From: an uncultured Alcanivorax sp.
Lineage (GTDB): Bacteria > Pseudomonadota > Gammaproteobacteria > Pseudomonadales > Alcanivoracaceae
DNA length: 64,000 nt
Direction: 5' to 3'
Assembly: GCF_947258575.1 (NCBI RefSeq)
Contig: NZ_CAMYIV010000002.1
Coordinates: forward strand, 406,382 to 470,381
Positions 1-11,607 of the stretch are shown here, piece after piece. A program made the position numbers and the translations under genes. Positions within the stretch are counted from its first letter, which is position 1; the number at the start of each line of letters is the position of its first letter. The notes below the pieces were generated by a model, which had not been told where the DNA came from, did no database searches, and was given only the letters and a program-made list of their open reading frames with translations.

Positions 1-2
1 AC

Positions 3-299
3 TGGATCCTGTTTGACAGCAAGCGTGATTTTGCGTTGCTTACCCATCTGACCGTTCCTGATGAACTCATGGAAACGCCGTTGGCGCTGATTTATCAGGA
101 TGATGCTTCGCTGGCCGTTGAGCCCGAGCAGTTCCCCGGCCAGTGGCCCAACCTGGGATACTCTCTGCACGGGTGGCCGCAGCCGGAAGAGCTGCGGTTT
201 ACGGTGAGCCTGTATTTCGAGGATGGACTGGAAGGGTTTGCGGCGGATGAGTTCGCGCGTCAACGATCTGCCGTGGTGCCTGTTCAGATCAATCAATGA
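3..299 (+). CDS. C-terminal part of an unrecognised protein (cut by window edge)
   Basis: The frame is open from the left edge to a TGA, giving 98 visible residues; upstream codons before the first possible start (a TTG at 36) are also open, so the gene almost certainly begins outside the window. The visible part is soluble and acidic, rich in Trp, Pro and Glu, with no membrane segment or metal-binding motif. I do not recognise the family. It ends 71 bp before the convergent CocE-type hydrolase gene. Coding status rests on the open frame and on codon use like that of its neighbours. Confidence 0.6.
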   Translation, partial: WILFDSKRDFALLTHLTVPDELMETPLALIYQDDASLAVEPEQFPGQWPNLGYSLHGWPQPEELRFTVSLYFEDGLEGFAADEFARQRSAVVPVQINQ

Positions 300-370
300 G
301 AGGGTGTGGAATTTACCTGGTCATGTGTCCCGCACCCTCTTTCTCCCCACCGTCAAGACGGCGTTTGTGG

Positions 371-2056
371 TTAGAAAGGTCGGTCCGGTACCAGCGAAAT
401 AGCCTCTTCACGGGTCAACGGTAACCATATATCCCCTTTGACCGTGGCGTTTCTGGCCAGGAAGGCGGAGTTCAGCGGGAACTGGGCCGTAAATCCGTAA
501 ATAATCAGACCGACACGATCCCCGTCCTCGAGCGGCTGACTTACCGCCGGCAATTCCATGTTGTGGATGCCCTTTTCCGGTAGCGGCGTGAGTTGTTCGC
601 TGGCAACGTGTACCCGGCGGCGGTTGGCGTGCTGAATCCCCACCCCCACAAACACCGGCATGCTTTTACCACCGGAGGTGCCGGCCAGGTTCAGATCAAT
701 GCGCGGCTTGCCCAGCAGGACTTCATCATCGCCACGTGCCACATAAAGGGGAACAAATTTGGGTCGCCCGAAGCCGCCATTGGGCTTCAATTCCCGCAGG
801 TCGGCACCAGGCCACATGGCACGGAACATGTCACCACCGATATCGAAGCCGGCCATCAGCCACTCGAAGGCACCGGCCAGGGGAATGGTCACGCGGGTAG
901 GGGAGAGGCTATAGCGGCTACCGCCATCCATAATCCCTCCGCCTTCCATGGCAAGCCCCCGGTCGCTGGTTACATTGATACAGTATTGCGGCACGCTGGG
1001 TTCTTCGCCGCGCAGTTTTTCGTCCCACCAGTTAATGATGGTGTCCACGGTGGTCTCGCTATAGTCGCCGCAGTGCACCATGTCATCGGTCTGGTAGAAT
1101 GGGAGCCAGCCGCGCCATTTCTGGATAGGCCAGGGCATCACATGGCCGCTTTCCAGGCCGATGATCCTGGCGTCACGGCCCTGTGCCTGCCAGCAGTCGT
1201 AGTTCATTTCTGCCTGCTGAAAAGGGAACAGGCTGTCGCTGAAGCCCTGGATAAAGAGGGCATCGGCATAGGGTGTCTTTCCCTGGTCGCAGAAGCTGGC
1301 AGCGCTGCGTTCGTACATCAGCGTCTGCATGTCTCGGCTGACAGTGCCATCGAAGGCGCTGCGCCAGGGGTCGGCAAACATCTCGCCGATATCAAAACCG
1401 CTATTGATTCCGCCAAAGCCAAGTAATACTGCGCCCCAGGCAGTGCGAAATTCGCCATTGGGAGCGATACTGTTCATGTCGTACCAGCCGGTGAGCGGAA
1501 CCAGAGCTTTCAGGCGAGGCTCGGTAAATGCCGCCAGGGTTTGCAGGCCGGCACCGTAGGACTCGCCGATCATGCCGATGGCGGGGCTGCCGTCTTCCAG
1601 GCGTTTGACGCCGGGCAGATGGGACAGTGACCAGTCGATCACCTGACTCAGGTCTGCCACTTCATAATCCGGGTCCATCATATGCACTCGGCCGTCGGAC
1701 TGGCCCCAGCCACGCTGGTCATAGAAGACCACCCAGTAGCCGGCTTTCCAGGCGGCAATGGCAGCTTCACCGGTGAGAATGGCCTTGCCGTAGACTGATA
1801 GTGGCCGCTTGGCGCGGAAGCCGCCAAAGCCATGGGTGGCAATCACCAGTGGCGCACTCTGGCCGCTTTGCAGCTCCGGTTGATATACCGTGGCGGCCAG
1901 TTTCTTGCCGTCCCGGGTCGGGATGCGAACCTGGTAGTAATCGGCTTCCAGGGCTTGCCTGGCAAAACGATCATTGGTGTTGGGAAGTGTGGTGGTACAG
2001 CCGGTAATGGCGATGGCGCCCAAAAAAAGGGCTATCGACATGAAGAGCGGTCGCAT
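371..2056 (-). CDS. CocE/NonD-type alpha/beta hydrolase lipoprotein
   Basis: 561 aa. A lipoprotein signal peptide ends in a lipobox with Cys20 (ITGC), so the protein should be an inner- or outer-leaflet lipoprotein. An alpha/beta-hydrolase fold follows: HGFGG near 75-79 (oxyanion region), DQRGWGQSDG at 113-122 and the nucleophile motif GESYGAG with Ser166. These are the marks of the S15/CocE family (X-Pro dipeptidyl peptidase, cocaine esterase and relatives), including its C-terminal jelly-roll part. The natural substrate, an ester or amide, cannot be read from sequence. It is divergent from the DUF1461 gene at 2105. Confidence 0.85.
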   Translation of the reverse strand: MRPLFMSIALFLGAIAITGCTTTLPNTNDRFARQALEADYYQVRIPTRDGKKLAATVYQPELQSGQSAPLVIATHGFGGFRAKRPLSVYGKAILTGEAAIAAWKAGYWVVFYDQRGWGQSDGRVHMMDPDYEVADLSQVIDWSLSHLPGVKRLEDGSPAIGMIGESYGAGLQTLAAFTEPRLKALVPLTGWYDMNSIAPNGEFRTAWGAVLLGFGGINSGFDIGEMFADPWRSAFDGTVSRDMQTLMYERSAASFCDQGKTPYADALFIQGFSDSLFPFQQAEMNYDCWQAQGRDARIIGLESGHVMPWPIQKWRGWLPFYQTDDMVHCGDYSETTVDTIINWWDEKLRGEEPSVPQYCINVTSDRGLAMEGGGIMDGGSRYSLSPTRVTIPLAGAFEWLMAGFDIGGDMFRAMWPGADLRELKPNGGFGRPKFVPLYVARGDDEVLLGKPRIDLNLAGTSGGKSMPVFVGVGIQHANRRRVHVASEQLTPLPEKGIHNMELPAVSQPLEDGDRVGLIIYGFTAQFPLNSAFLARNATVKGDIWLPLTREEAISLVPDRPF

Positions 2057-2104
2057 GGCGCTACGTCCTCTGTTTATTATTCTGGTTTATGCTTGTGGGG
2101 TGCT

Positions 2105-2863
2105 ATGAAAAAAACAGTACAAAAATGCCCGATCGCTGCCACTTTAGTGTGGTTCTTCTACGCTGTCACGGCTGTATTGCTTTCCGTGCTGATCAGTTGG
2201 GCGCTGTACAGCCTGGCCAATTATGGGTATGGCTTCTGGTATCAGCAGCTCGATATCGGTGCACACATCGAAGAGTACGGCCCACAGAATCGCTTCCGTT
2301 ATGGTTTTGAGCAATTGCCGAGCGAGCAACACCATCGGGCATTCGAGCAAATCCGTGATGCCGTTCACCAGCAGGGTGAAGGCCTGGCAGATATTCATTA
2401 CACGCTGCCGGGCAAGCCACCGATACCGCTTCTGCACGAAGCGGAGGTCCGTCATTTGCAGGATGTGGCAGACCTGATTGATGCCGGGCGCTGGCTGATG
2501 TTGGCCCTGGCGTTGCTGTGGCTGCCGCTGGCCGTGTTATGTATCCGCCTGGGGATACCGCCCATGCGGCAACGCTTGGGGATAACTGTTTTCGGGGTAG
2601 GGGCTGTGATAGCGTGGTTGGCCGTTGCCGGGCCGACTCAGGTTTTCTATCAGTTACACGTGTGGCTATTTCCTGCCGAAAATGAGTGGTTTTTTTACTG
2701 GCAGGATTCGCTGATGAGTACCCTGATGAAAGCGCCGGTACTGTTCGGGGGAATCGCCGCGGCAATCGCTATTGGGGCGCTGTTGCTGATACCGGTGTTG
2801 TACTGGTTCGGGCTGCGGCTGTCGAAAAACATCGTCAAACAAGAATCAGGTCATGGGCATTGA
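2105..2863 (+). CDS. DUF1461 integral membrane protein
   Basis: 252 aa from the ATG at 2105; a longer frame from 1832 runs antisense into the hydrolase gene and is not credible. Four membrane segments are visible at about 12-38, 128-149, 158-178 and 209-235, with a large outside loop between the first two. That loop ends in the pattern HEAEVRHLQDV (111-121), which fits the conserved HE-xxHM-DV box of DUF1461 (TIGR01906) proteins. Function unknown. Its end overlaps the next gene by 11 bp, which suggests translational coupling with the PEP-synthase-like protein. Confidence 0.8.
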   Translation: MKKTVQKCPIAATLVWFFYAVTAVLLSVLISWALYSLANYGYGFWYQQLDIGAHIEEYGPQNRFRYGFEQLPSEQHHRAFEQIRDAVHQQGEGLADIHYTLPGKPPIPLLHEAEVRHLQDVADLIDAGRWLMLALALLWLPLAVLCIRLGIPPMRQRLGITVFGVGAVIAWLAVAGPTQVFYQLHVWLFPAENEWFFYWQDSLMSTLMKAPVLFGGIAAAIAIGALLLIPVLYWFGLRLSKNIVKQESGHGH

Positions 2864-4862
2864 AGTACTGACTGCTGACGCGCAGGGCAGCGAAAACCTG
2901 CAGCGCTGGGCGGCCATGGGGCTGCCTGTGCCGCCAAGCTGGCGGGTGGGCCGGGATGTGGTGCAGGACAGCTCCCCGGAATCGCTGGCACAACAACTGC
3001 GCGCCTTGCCGCGCATGTTCAGCGAAGAACGTTATTGGGTCCTGCAACAGGGGCCGATGAATCCGGATTCGCGCCGTGAAAGCTTGCTCAATCTGGACTC
3101 CGATGAGTCTCTTGCGGCGGCGTTGCGCAGCATCTTCCAGCGAGAACAAGGGCCGGATCATGTAGTGATTCAGGCATTGCCACGGCAGCAGGCTGCCGGC
3201 GTACTTTTCACCCGCCACCCGTTAAGACAGGACCTGCCCCATATGGTGGTGGAAGGGGTGCTTGATGGTAGCAGCGAGCGCCAACGGCTGATCTTCGATG
3301 ATGATGGCCGTCTGGTGCATGCCTCCCACGAGGAGCTGGCACTTGGCGACCAGGTGGGTGCGCCACTGTTGCGCGAGCTCCATGAGCGCCTTAAACAAAA
3401 CTTCCAGCGCCCTCAGGCCGGTGAATGGGTCTTTGATGGGCAGCAATTGTGGCTGTTGCAAACCTTGCCGGTGGGCTCACTACCCATGCCCAGGGAGGCA
3501 TGGACACGCCGGGCAGGGAACGGATTGTTCACTCAGGTGGAAACGCCATTGTGGTACACCCTGGCAGGGCGCTGGCTGAAAACCGCGTTCTGGGAGCCAC
3601 TGGTTGTCCGTGAGGGGTGGCAATCGCTGGCCAAGGTTGAACCCTACCGTCGCCAGCATAGCCACCTTTACACCAACTGTGCATTTTTCCGTGAGCTGCA
3701 AAGTCAGCATGCAGGGGCCAGCCGCTTCCTGCCACCGGCATGGCAACAGCTTGAGGGTCGTGCTGATCCGGTTACGGGCAGCCACCTGGCGGACAGATTC
3801 ACGGTTTACCGGCACCAGCTGACGCTGGCCAGGGTGAGCAGGGATTTGAAGCGCTGGCAGCAGCCGGCCGCTACCCAGGAAGGGCTATGGCGCGCCTTCA
3901 TGCAGCTTGACGGCATGGGCGAACGACTGAGCGGCGTGGAGGGGGAAGTCGGATACCTGGCCTTGCCTGACCGCAGCTGCCGCTACACGGCGCCTTTTCC
4001 TCTGGAAATGCTGGTTACCGGTGCCGAGAAAGGTGCCATCGATGCTCTGGTGGCTGAGCGCCCCGAGGCATTAAGGGAAACCGGTCTGCGCCCGGGGGCT
4101 GACCCGGTACACGCGCCACTGAATGAAAGCCCTGCACAGGCCGGCAATCTGAATGGTTTGTATGCCAGCGCCACAGGGGATCTGCCCGCCTGTGCCGAGC
4201 CCTCAGTGGACGATGCTCGCTGGTTGTCACTGGCTCGCCAAGCCCGTGGCCTGCGCTTTGCCATCGGCAACCGGCTGCGTGCTCTGCTGCGCGCCATGGG
4301 TGCTGTGGCGGTTAATCAGGGGCGGCTACAACATCCGGATGATATTTATTTTCTGTACTTCGATGAACTCTGGCAGCTCTGGATGGGGCAACAATTGCCT
4401 GCCAGTGCCAGTCGCGAAGTGATTGGCGACCGCAAATTACGTTACCTGGATGACGGTTTGCAGGGGGCGCCGGACTGGAAAATGGACCAGATTGGTTACG
4501 GTTTTGGCGGCGGTCAGCGCCTTAGCCCGCTGCTGCGCGGCTTGCCGCTGGTGCCGGGCAGGGTAGAGGGGCCGATACGGCGGGTGTGCAGCGCCTGGAG
4601 CCTGAATCGGATCTGCCCCGGGGATATCGTGGTGATCGATCAGGTGGAGCCTGCCTGGTTGCCGTGGCTGGTTCAGGCTGGGGGGCTGGTTATCGCCGAG
4701 AAAGACCCTTGCAACGGTGCAGCCAGCCTGGCGGTCAGCTATGGGATTCCTGCCATCTGGTCCGCCAGTGATGTGATGCACAGTGTCCAGGATGAGCTGA
4801 TTGGTCATCTGGATGCCACCCAGGGCAGTCTTGATGTGTCCGCGAAGATTGCCGAAGATTGA
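2853..4862 (+). CDS. PEP synthase-like protein with degenerate PEP-utilising mobile domain
   Basis: 669 aa. The N-terminal part has GVLFTRHP (116-123), the counterpart of the GVMFTxxP box of PEP synthase / pyruvate phosphate dikinase ATP-grasp domains, but the usual N-terminal ATP-binding stretch (RSS..ED...SFAGQ) is not visible. The C-terminal 106 residues (564-669) are a PEP-utilisers mobile domain: LVPGRVEG, then PGDIVV, then GG (610-611) and GIPAI (631-635). Where active enzymes have Ser-His, this protein has Asn621-Gly622, so the phosphocarrier His is missing. The central C-terminal PEP-binding domain is absent. It is probably not a phosphotransferase of the usual kind; a regulatory or scaffold role is possible. 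Sits between two membrane-protein genes. Confidence 0.75.
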   Translation: MGIEVLTADAQGSENLQRWAAMGLPVPPSWRVGRDVVQDSSPESLAQQLRALPRMFSEERYWVLQQGPMNPDSRRESLLNLDSDESLAAALRSIFQREQGPDHVVIQALPRQQAAGVLFTRHPLRQDLPHMVVEGVLDGSSERQRLIFDDDGRLVHASHEELALGDQVGAPLLRELHERLKQNFQRPQAGEWVFDGQQLWLLQTLPVGSLPMPREAWTRRAGNGLFTQVETPLWYTLAGRWLKTAFWEPLVVREGWQSLAKVEPYRRQHSHLYTNCAFFRELQSQHAGASRFLPPAWQQLEGRADPVTGSHLADRFTVYRHQLTLARVSRDLKRWQQPAATQEGLWRAFMQLDGMGERLSGVEGEVGYLALPDRSCRYTAPFPLEMLVTGAEKGAIDALVAERPEALRETGLRPGADPVHAPLNESPAQAGNLNGLYASATGDLPACAEPSVDDARWLSLARQARGLRFAIGNRLRALLRAMGAVAVNQGRLQHPDDIYFLYFDELWQLWMGQQLPASASREVIGDRKLRYLDDGLQGAPDWKMDQIGYGFGGGQRLSPLLRGLPLVPGRVEGPIRRVCSAWSLNRICPGDIVVIDQVEPAWLPWLVQAGGLVIAEKDPCNGAASLAVSYGIPAIWSASDVMHSVQDELIGHLDATQGSLDVSAKIAED

Positions 4863-4892
4863 ACAGGTATCGTCTCACCATGCGGCCATGCC

Positions 4893-5690
4893 ATGAACAA
4901 CGATAATAATCAGCAGGAAGAAGATACCCGCCCCTTTGTGGCGCCCTGTCACAGCATTGCCCCGTCGGCGCCTTTGCGCTGGTTGCGCAAGGGTTGGCAG
5001 GACTTTCGTGCCGCACCGGGGCCAAGCCTGATCTATGGTTTTATCATGGTCGGCCTGAGCTATATGATCACGGCCGCCACCTGGTGGTTTGGCAATATGG
5101 GCCTCTACCTGGGGCTGATTTCCGGGTTTGTCTTTCTCGGGCCGATTCTCGCCCTGAACCTGTACGATATCAGTATTCAGATCCAGCAGGATCAGACCCC
5201 GACACTCAAGGAAAGCCTGCGCCAAGCCCGGCATTGCATGGGAGATGCACTGACCTACACCGTGATAATGATTGTGGTGTTTCTGATCTGGGCGCGGGCG
5301 GCGAACCTGATTTATATCTTCTACCCGGTGAATGAATGGCACTGGAACGACATCCTGCTGTTTTTCGGGGTGGGCAGCAGTGTCGGTGCGGTTTTCTGCG
5401 CCATTATCTTTACCGCCAGCGTGTTCTCGCTGCCGATGATCATGGATCGTCGTACGGATATGGTGACAGGCGTGATTACCAGCATTAATGCGGTATTACG
5501 CAACAAGCTGGCGCTGTTTCTGTGGGCCTGCCTGATCGGGGTGTGTTTACTGGTGGGCCTGCTGACGGCCTATCTGGGCCTTGCTGTGCTGCTTCCGGTG
5601 CTCGGCTATGCCACCTGGCATGGTTATCAGGAATCCATTGATGCCAGCGACTGGGAGCCCCGTTTCGAGCTCCCGCCTCAGCGCCGCTGA
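4893..5690 (+). CDS. DUF2189 integral membrane protein
   Basis: 265 aa with about six membrane segments after a charged cytosolic N-terminus. The opening (WLRKGWQDFRAAPGPSLIYG) is the conserved entry to the first helix of DUF2189 proteins, and PILALNLYDIS lies after the second helix. Function unknown. It starts 30 bp after the PEP-synthase-like gene and so is likely the last gene of a three-gene unit. A REP-like hairpin follows between it and the convergent metH. Confidence 0.8.
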   Translation: MNNDNNQQEEDTRPFVAPCHSIAPSAPLRWLRKGWQDFRAAPGPSLIYGFIMVGLSYMITAATWWFGNMGLYLGLISGFVFLGPILALNLYDISIQIQQDQTPTLKESLRQARHCMGDALTYTVIMIVVFLIWARAANLIYIFYPVNEWHWNDILLFFGVGSSVGAVFCAIIFTASVFSLPMIMDRRTDMVTGVITSINAVLRNKLALFLWACLIGVCLLVGLLTAYLGLAVLLPVLGYATWHGYQESIDASDWEPRFELPPQRR

Positions 5691-5704
5691 AGAGTGCGGT
5701 TGTG

Positions 5705-5724
5705 GAGCGCCTCTAAAGGCGCTC
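5705..5724. repeat. REP-like hairpin, GAGCGCC-N6-GGCGCTC
   Basis: A perfect 7-bp stem with a TCTAAA loop between the convergent DUF2189 and metH genes. The same arms recur at 26057-26080, again between convergent genes, and half of the motif appears at 23691. That suggests a dispersed REP-type family that may also serve as a bidirectional terminator. Confidence 0.6.
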
Positions 5725-5734
5725 GTCCAGCGCG

Positions 5735-9442
<3,708 letters not shown>

Positions 9443-9623
9443 TGAAGACTCCGACAGGACAGCAAATGTGACCGCGCATTATACCGGCCAGCCCGACAGA
9501 TACCCAGACATGAGCATGGATTGATAGGAAATCGGAGCCCTGAGGGCCTTGAGACTGGTCACGGACGCGTGAAGGTTTCATTATGTGCAGCAAGCCGGTG
9601 GCTGGGTGGGGCGCCTGCCTCGT

Positions 9624-9638
9624 TTTCACCAGGTGAAA
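9624..9638. promoter_or_regulatory. 15-bp palindrome between metH and mscS
   Basis: TTTCACCAGGTGAAA is a perfect 6-3-6 inverted repeat in the divergent metH-mscS spacer. A second half site, GGTTTCA at 9574-9580, pairs with TGAAACC at 9634-9640. A near-MetR-like element, TGAAGGTTTCA (9570-9580), has a spacer of 3 instead of the 5 expected for MetR. Could be an operator; the regulator is unknown. Confidence 0.35.
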
Positions 9639-9731
9639 CCTTTGTAAAATCCTGCTTCGCCAGATCGATGCATCTTGGGCTGAACGCAGGAATCGGCATA
9701 ATTCGCGCTCACTGGATGAGGAGTACGTTTA

Positions 9732-10550
9732 ATGGATCAATATCTGTCTCAACTTGAAACCTTTGCCAACGAAAACCTGATGCCCTACGCCTGGAATATC
9801 ATCGCGGCGCTCGTCATCTTTATTGTCGGTAAATGGATCGTGGGCAAACTGGCCGGCTGGCTTAGCCGGGTGATGGACAAAAAACTGGATACGGAAGTGG
9901 CCAAGTTCCTTGGCAATATCATCCATGTGCTGCTGTTTGTCTTTGTCATTATTGCCTCTCTGGATCAGCTGGGCGTGCAAACCACATCCCTGGTTGCCAT
10001 TCTTGGTGCCGCCGGCCTGGCCGTTGGCCTGGCGCTGAAGGATTCCCTGGGCAACTTCGCCGCCGGGGTAATGTTGATCATGTTCAAACCGTTCCGGGTC
10101 GGCCATTACGTGGAAGCGGGCGGCACCTCCGGCACCGTGAAGGAAATCCGCATCTTTGCCACGGTCATGAACAGCCCGGATAACAAGGTGATCACCGTGC
10201 CGAACGGGTCAATCATGTCCGGTAATATCACCAATTATTCTGAATTGCCTACCCGCAGGGTAGATATGGTGTTCGGTGTTGCTTACGATGCGGACCTCTC
10301 CGTGGTGAAGAAAGTCCTGGAAGAGGTACTGGCTGCCGATGAGCGGGTTCTGAAAGATCCGGCTCCGACCATTGTGGTAGGCGAGCTGGCTGATAGCTCT
10401 GTGAACTTCCTCTGTCGTCCTTGGGTGAAGAGTGCGGACTACTGGCCGGTACTCTGGGGCACCACGGAAACCGTGAAACGCCGCTTCGATGAAGCAGGGA
10501 TTGGCATTCCGTTTCCGCAGATGGATGTGCATCTGGACAAGAGTGAGTAG
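9732..10550 (+). CDS. mscS: small-conductance mechanosensitive channel MscS
   Basis: 272 aa, close to E. coli MscS in length. Membrane helices lie at about 20-40 and 62-82. The pore helix with Gly/Ala packing is clear at 88-118 (ILGAAGLAVGLALKDSLGNF), followed by the beta domain entry KPFRVGHYVE. The C-terminal alpha/beta vestibule ends in FPQMDVHL. It opens on hypoosmotic shock in the inner membrane. An 11-bp gap leads to the DUF481 gene, so the two are probably cotranscribed. Confidence 0.95.
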   Translation: MDQYLSQLETFANENLMPYAWNIIAALVIFIVGKWIVGKLAGWLSRVMDKKLDTEVAKFLGNIIHVLLFVFVIIASLDQLGVQTTSLVAILGAAGLAVGLALKDSLGNFAAGVMLIMFKPFRVGHYVEAGGTSGTVKEIRIFATVMNSPDNKVITVPNGSIMSGNITNYSELPTRRVDMVFGVAYDADLSVVKKVLEEVLAADERVLKDPAPTIVVGELADSSVNFLCRPWVKSADYWPVLWGTTETVKRRFDEAGIGIPFPQMDVHLDKSE

Positions 10551-10561
10551 AGGAGAGATTC

Positions 10562-11335
10562 ATGCGCAGTAAGTATCTCGCTGCCATGCTGATTGCCACC
10601 GGTTTGCCGGTGGTATCGGCAGCGGCCGAGGAAGGCACCAGCGAAGCGAGCAAGTGGTCCGGGGATGTGTCTCTTGGTCTGCTGTTCAAGCGCGGTAACA
10701 CGGATTCCGATTCGGTGAATGCCCACGTTAACGCAAGCCGTGACAGCGCTTTCTGGCGTCACCATTTCAAGGCGGACGCCAACAACGAGAAAGAGCGCGA
10801 TCCGGATACGGAAGAATACAACCGTACCGACGAGAACTACTTTGCCTCCTACAAGCTGGATCGCAAGCTGGGCGAGGAATCCCGCAATTACCTGTTCAAT
10901 GTGGTCACCTACGAGAAAGACAATTTCTCCGGTTTTCACTACCAGGCCAGCTACGCCATCGGTTTGGGGCGTCGCTTTATCGAAAATGAAACACATGTCC
11001 TCGATCTGGAAGCCGGTCCCGGTTATCGCGTCCAGTGTCTGGAGCCGGAAGACTCCTATGGCGACTGTGCCAATACGGAAGAAAGCGCCATCGCTCGTCT
11101 GGCTTTGAAGTATAGCTGGCAGATCAGCGAAAACGCGGAGTTCAAGGAAGAAATCAGTAGTGAAGTCGGCGAAGATTCCACCAGCACCCGGATGGAAACG
11201 TCCCTGACCAGCAAGATCAACAGCCACTTCTCACTGCGGCTGCGTCATCTTCTGGAGCATGAATCCAAGGTGCCGGCAGGTACCAAGGAATCGGATCATC
11301 AGGTGTCAGTGGGCCTAGTTTATACCTTTAAGTAA
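10562..11335 (+). CDS. DUF481 outer-membrane beta-barrel protein (YdiY-like)
   Basis: 257 aa. A Sec signal peptide (about 1-21, cleavage after SAA or SAAAE) precedes SLGLLFKRGNTDSDSVN, the typical first strands of DUF481 barrels, which then alternate polar and nonpolar residues to a C-terminal Phe-Lys. Two Cys (in VQCLEPEDSYGDC) may form a loop disulfide. Function is unknown for the family. A strong terminator follows at 11376. Confidence 0.85.
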   Translation: MRSKYLAAMLIATGLPVVSAAAEEGTSEASKWSGDVSLGLLFKRGNTDSDSVNAHVNASRDSAFWRHHFKADANNEKERDPDTEEYNRTDENYFASYKLDRKLGEESRNYLFNVVTYEKDNFSGFHYQASYAIGLGRRFIENETHVLDLEAGPGYRVQCLEPEDSYGDCANTEESAIARLALKYSWQISENAEFKEEISSEVGEDSTSTRMETSLTSKINSHFSLRLRHLLEHESKVPAGTKESDHQVSVGLVYTFK

Positions 11336-11375
11336 CAGAATAAGAGCAGCAGGCTTCACGCTGCAGGCACCACGG

Positions 11376-11407
11376 AAAGCCCGCCTCAATGAGGCGGGCT
11401 TTTTTGT
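11376..11407 (+). terminator. Rho-independent terminator after the DUF481 gene
   Basis: AAAGCCCGCCTC-AAT-GAGGCGGGCTTT forms a 12-bp stem and runs into a six-T tract. It ends the mscS-DUF481 unit. Confidence 0.9.
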
Positions 11408-11439
11408 GGGCTGTTGACGGAAAGGTGAACGCTTTCTAG

Positions 11440-11545
11440 TGCGTAGGGTGGATTAGCCCGAAGGACGTAATCCACCAGAAGACCTTATCGGCATGTCGGA
11501 GAATTAGATATCGGAGCGTTACGTTTTTTTGCCTCGCCCTACGCA
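11440..11545. repeat. MITE-like 106-bp element with terminal inverted repeats
   Basis: TGCGTAGGG at the left is inverted as CCCTACGCA at the right. Just inside the left end is a second dyad, GGTGGATTA...TAATCCACC (about 11447-11477). The GTAGGGTGGATTA...TAATCCACC pattern is familiar from non-autonomous repeats scattered in many proteobacterial intergenic regions. No coding capacity. It lies between two terminators of convergent genes. Confidence 0.7.
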
Positions 11546-11561
11546 GAGGAAGTTCAGACAC

Positions 11562-11590
11562 AAAAAAGGGGAGCCGAAGCTCCCCTTTTT
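11562..11590 (-). terminator. terminator after pntB
   Basis: AAAAAAGGGGAGC-CGAA-GCTCCCCTTTTT is a long GC stem with a CGAA-type loop and A/T flanks on both sides, so it can act on both strands. It lies 17 bp beyond the pntB stop. Confidence 0.88.
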
Positions 11591-11607
11591 CCTGATCCTG
11601 ATACCGA

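Noticed and set aside
593..1426. 277-aa open frame antisense to the CocE hydrolase
   Set aside because: Covers catalytic parts of a complete gene on the other strand.
9443..9731. B12 or SAM riboswitch ahead of metH
   Set aside because: No B12-box or SAM-type helix pattern could be found in the 289 bp.
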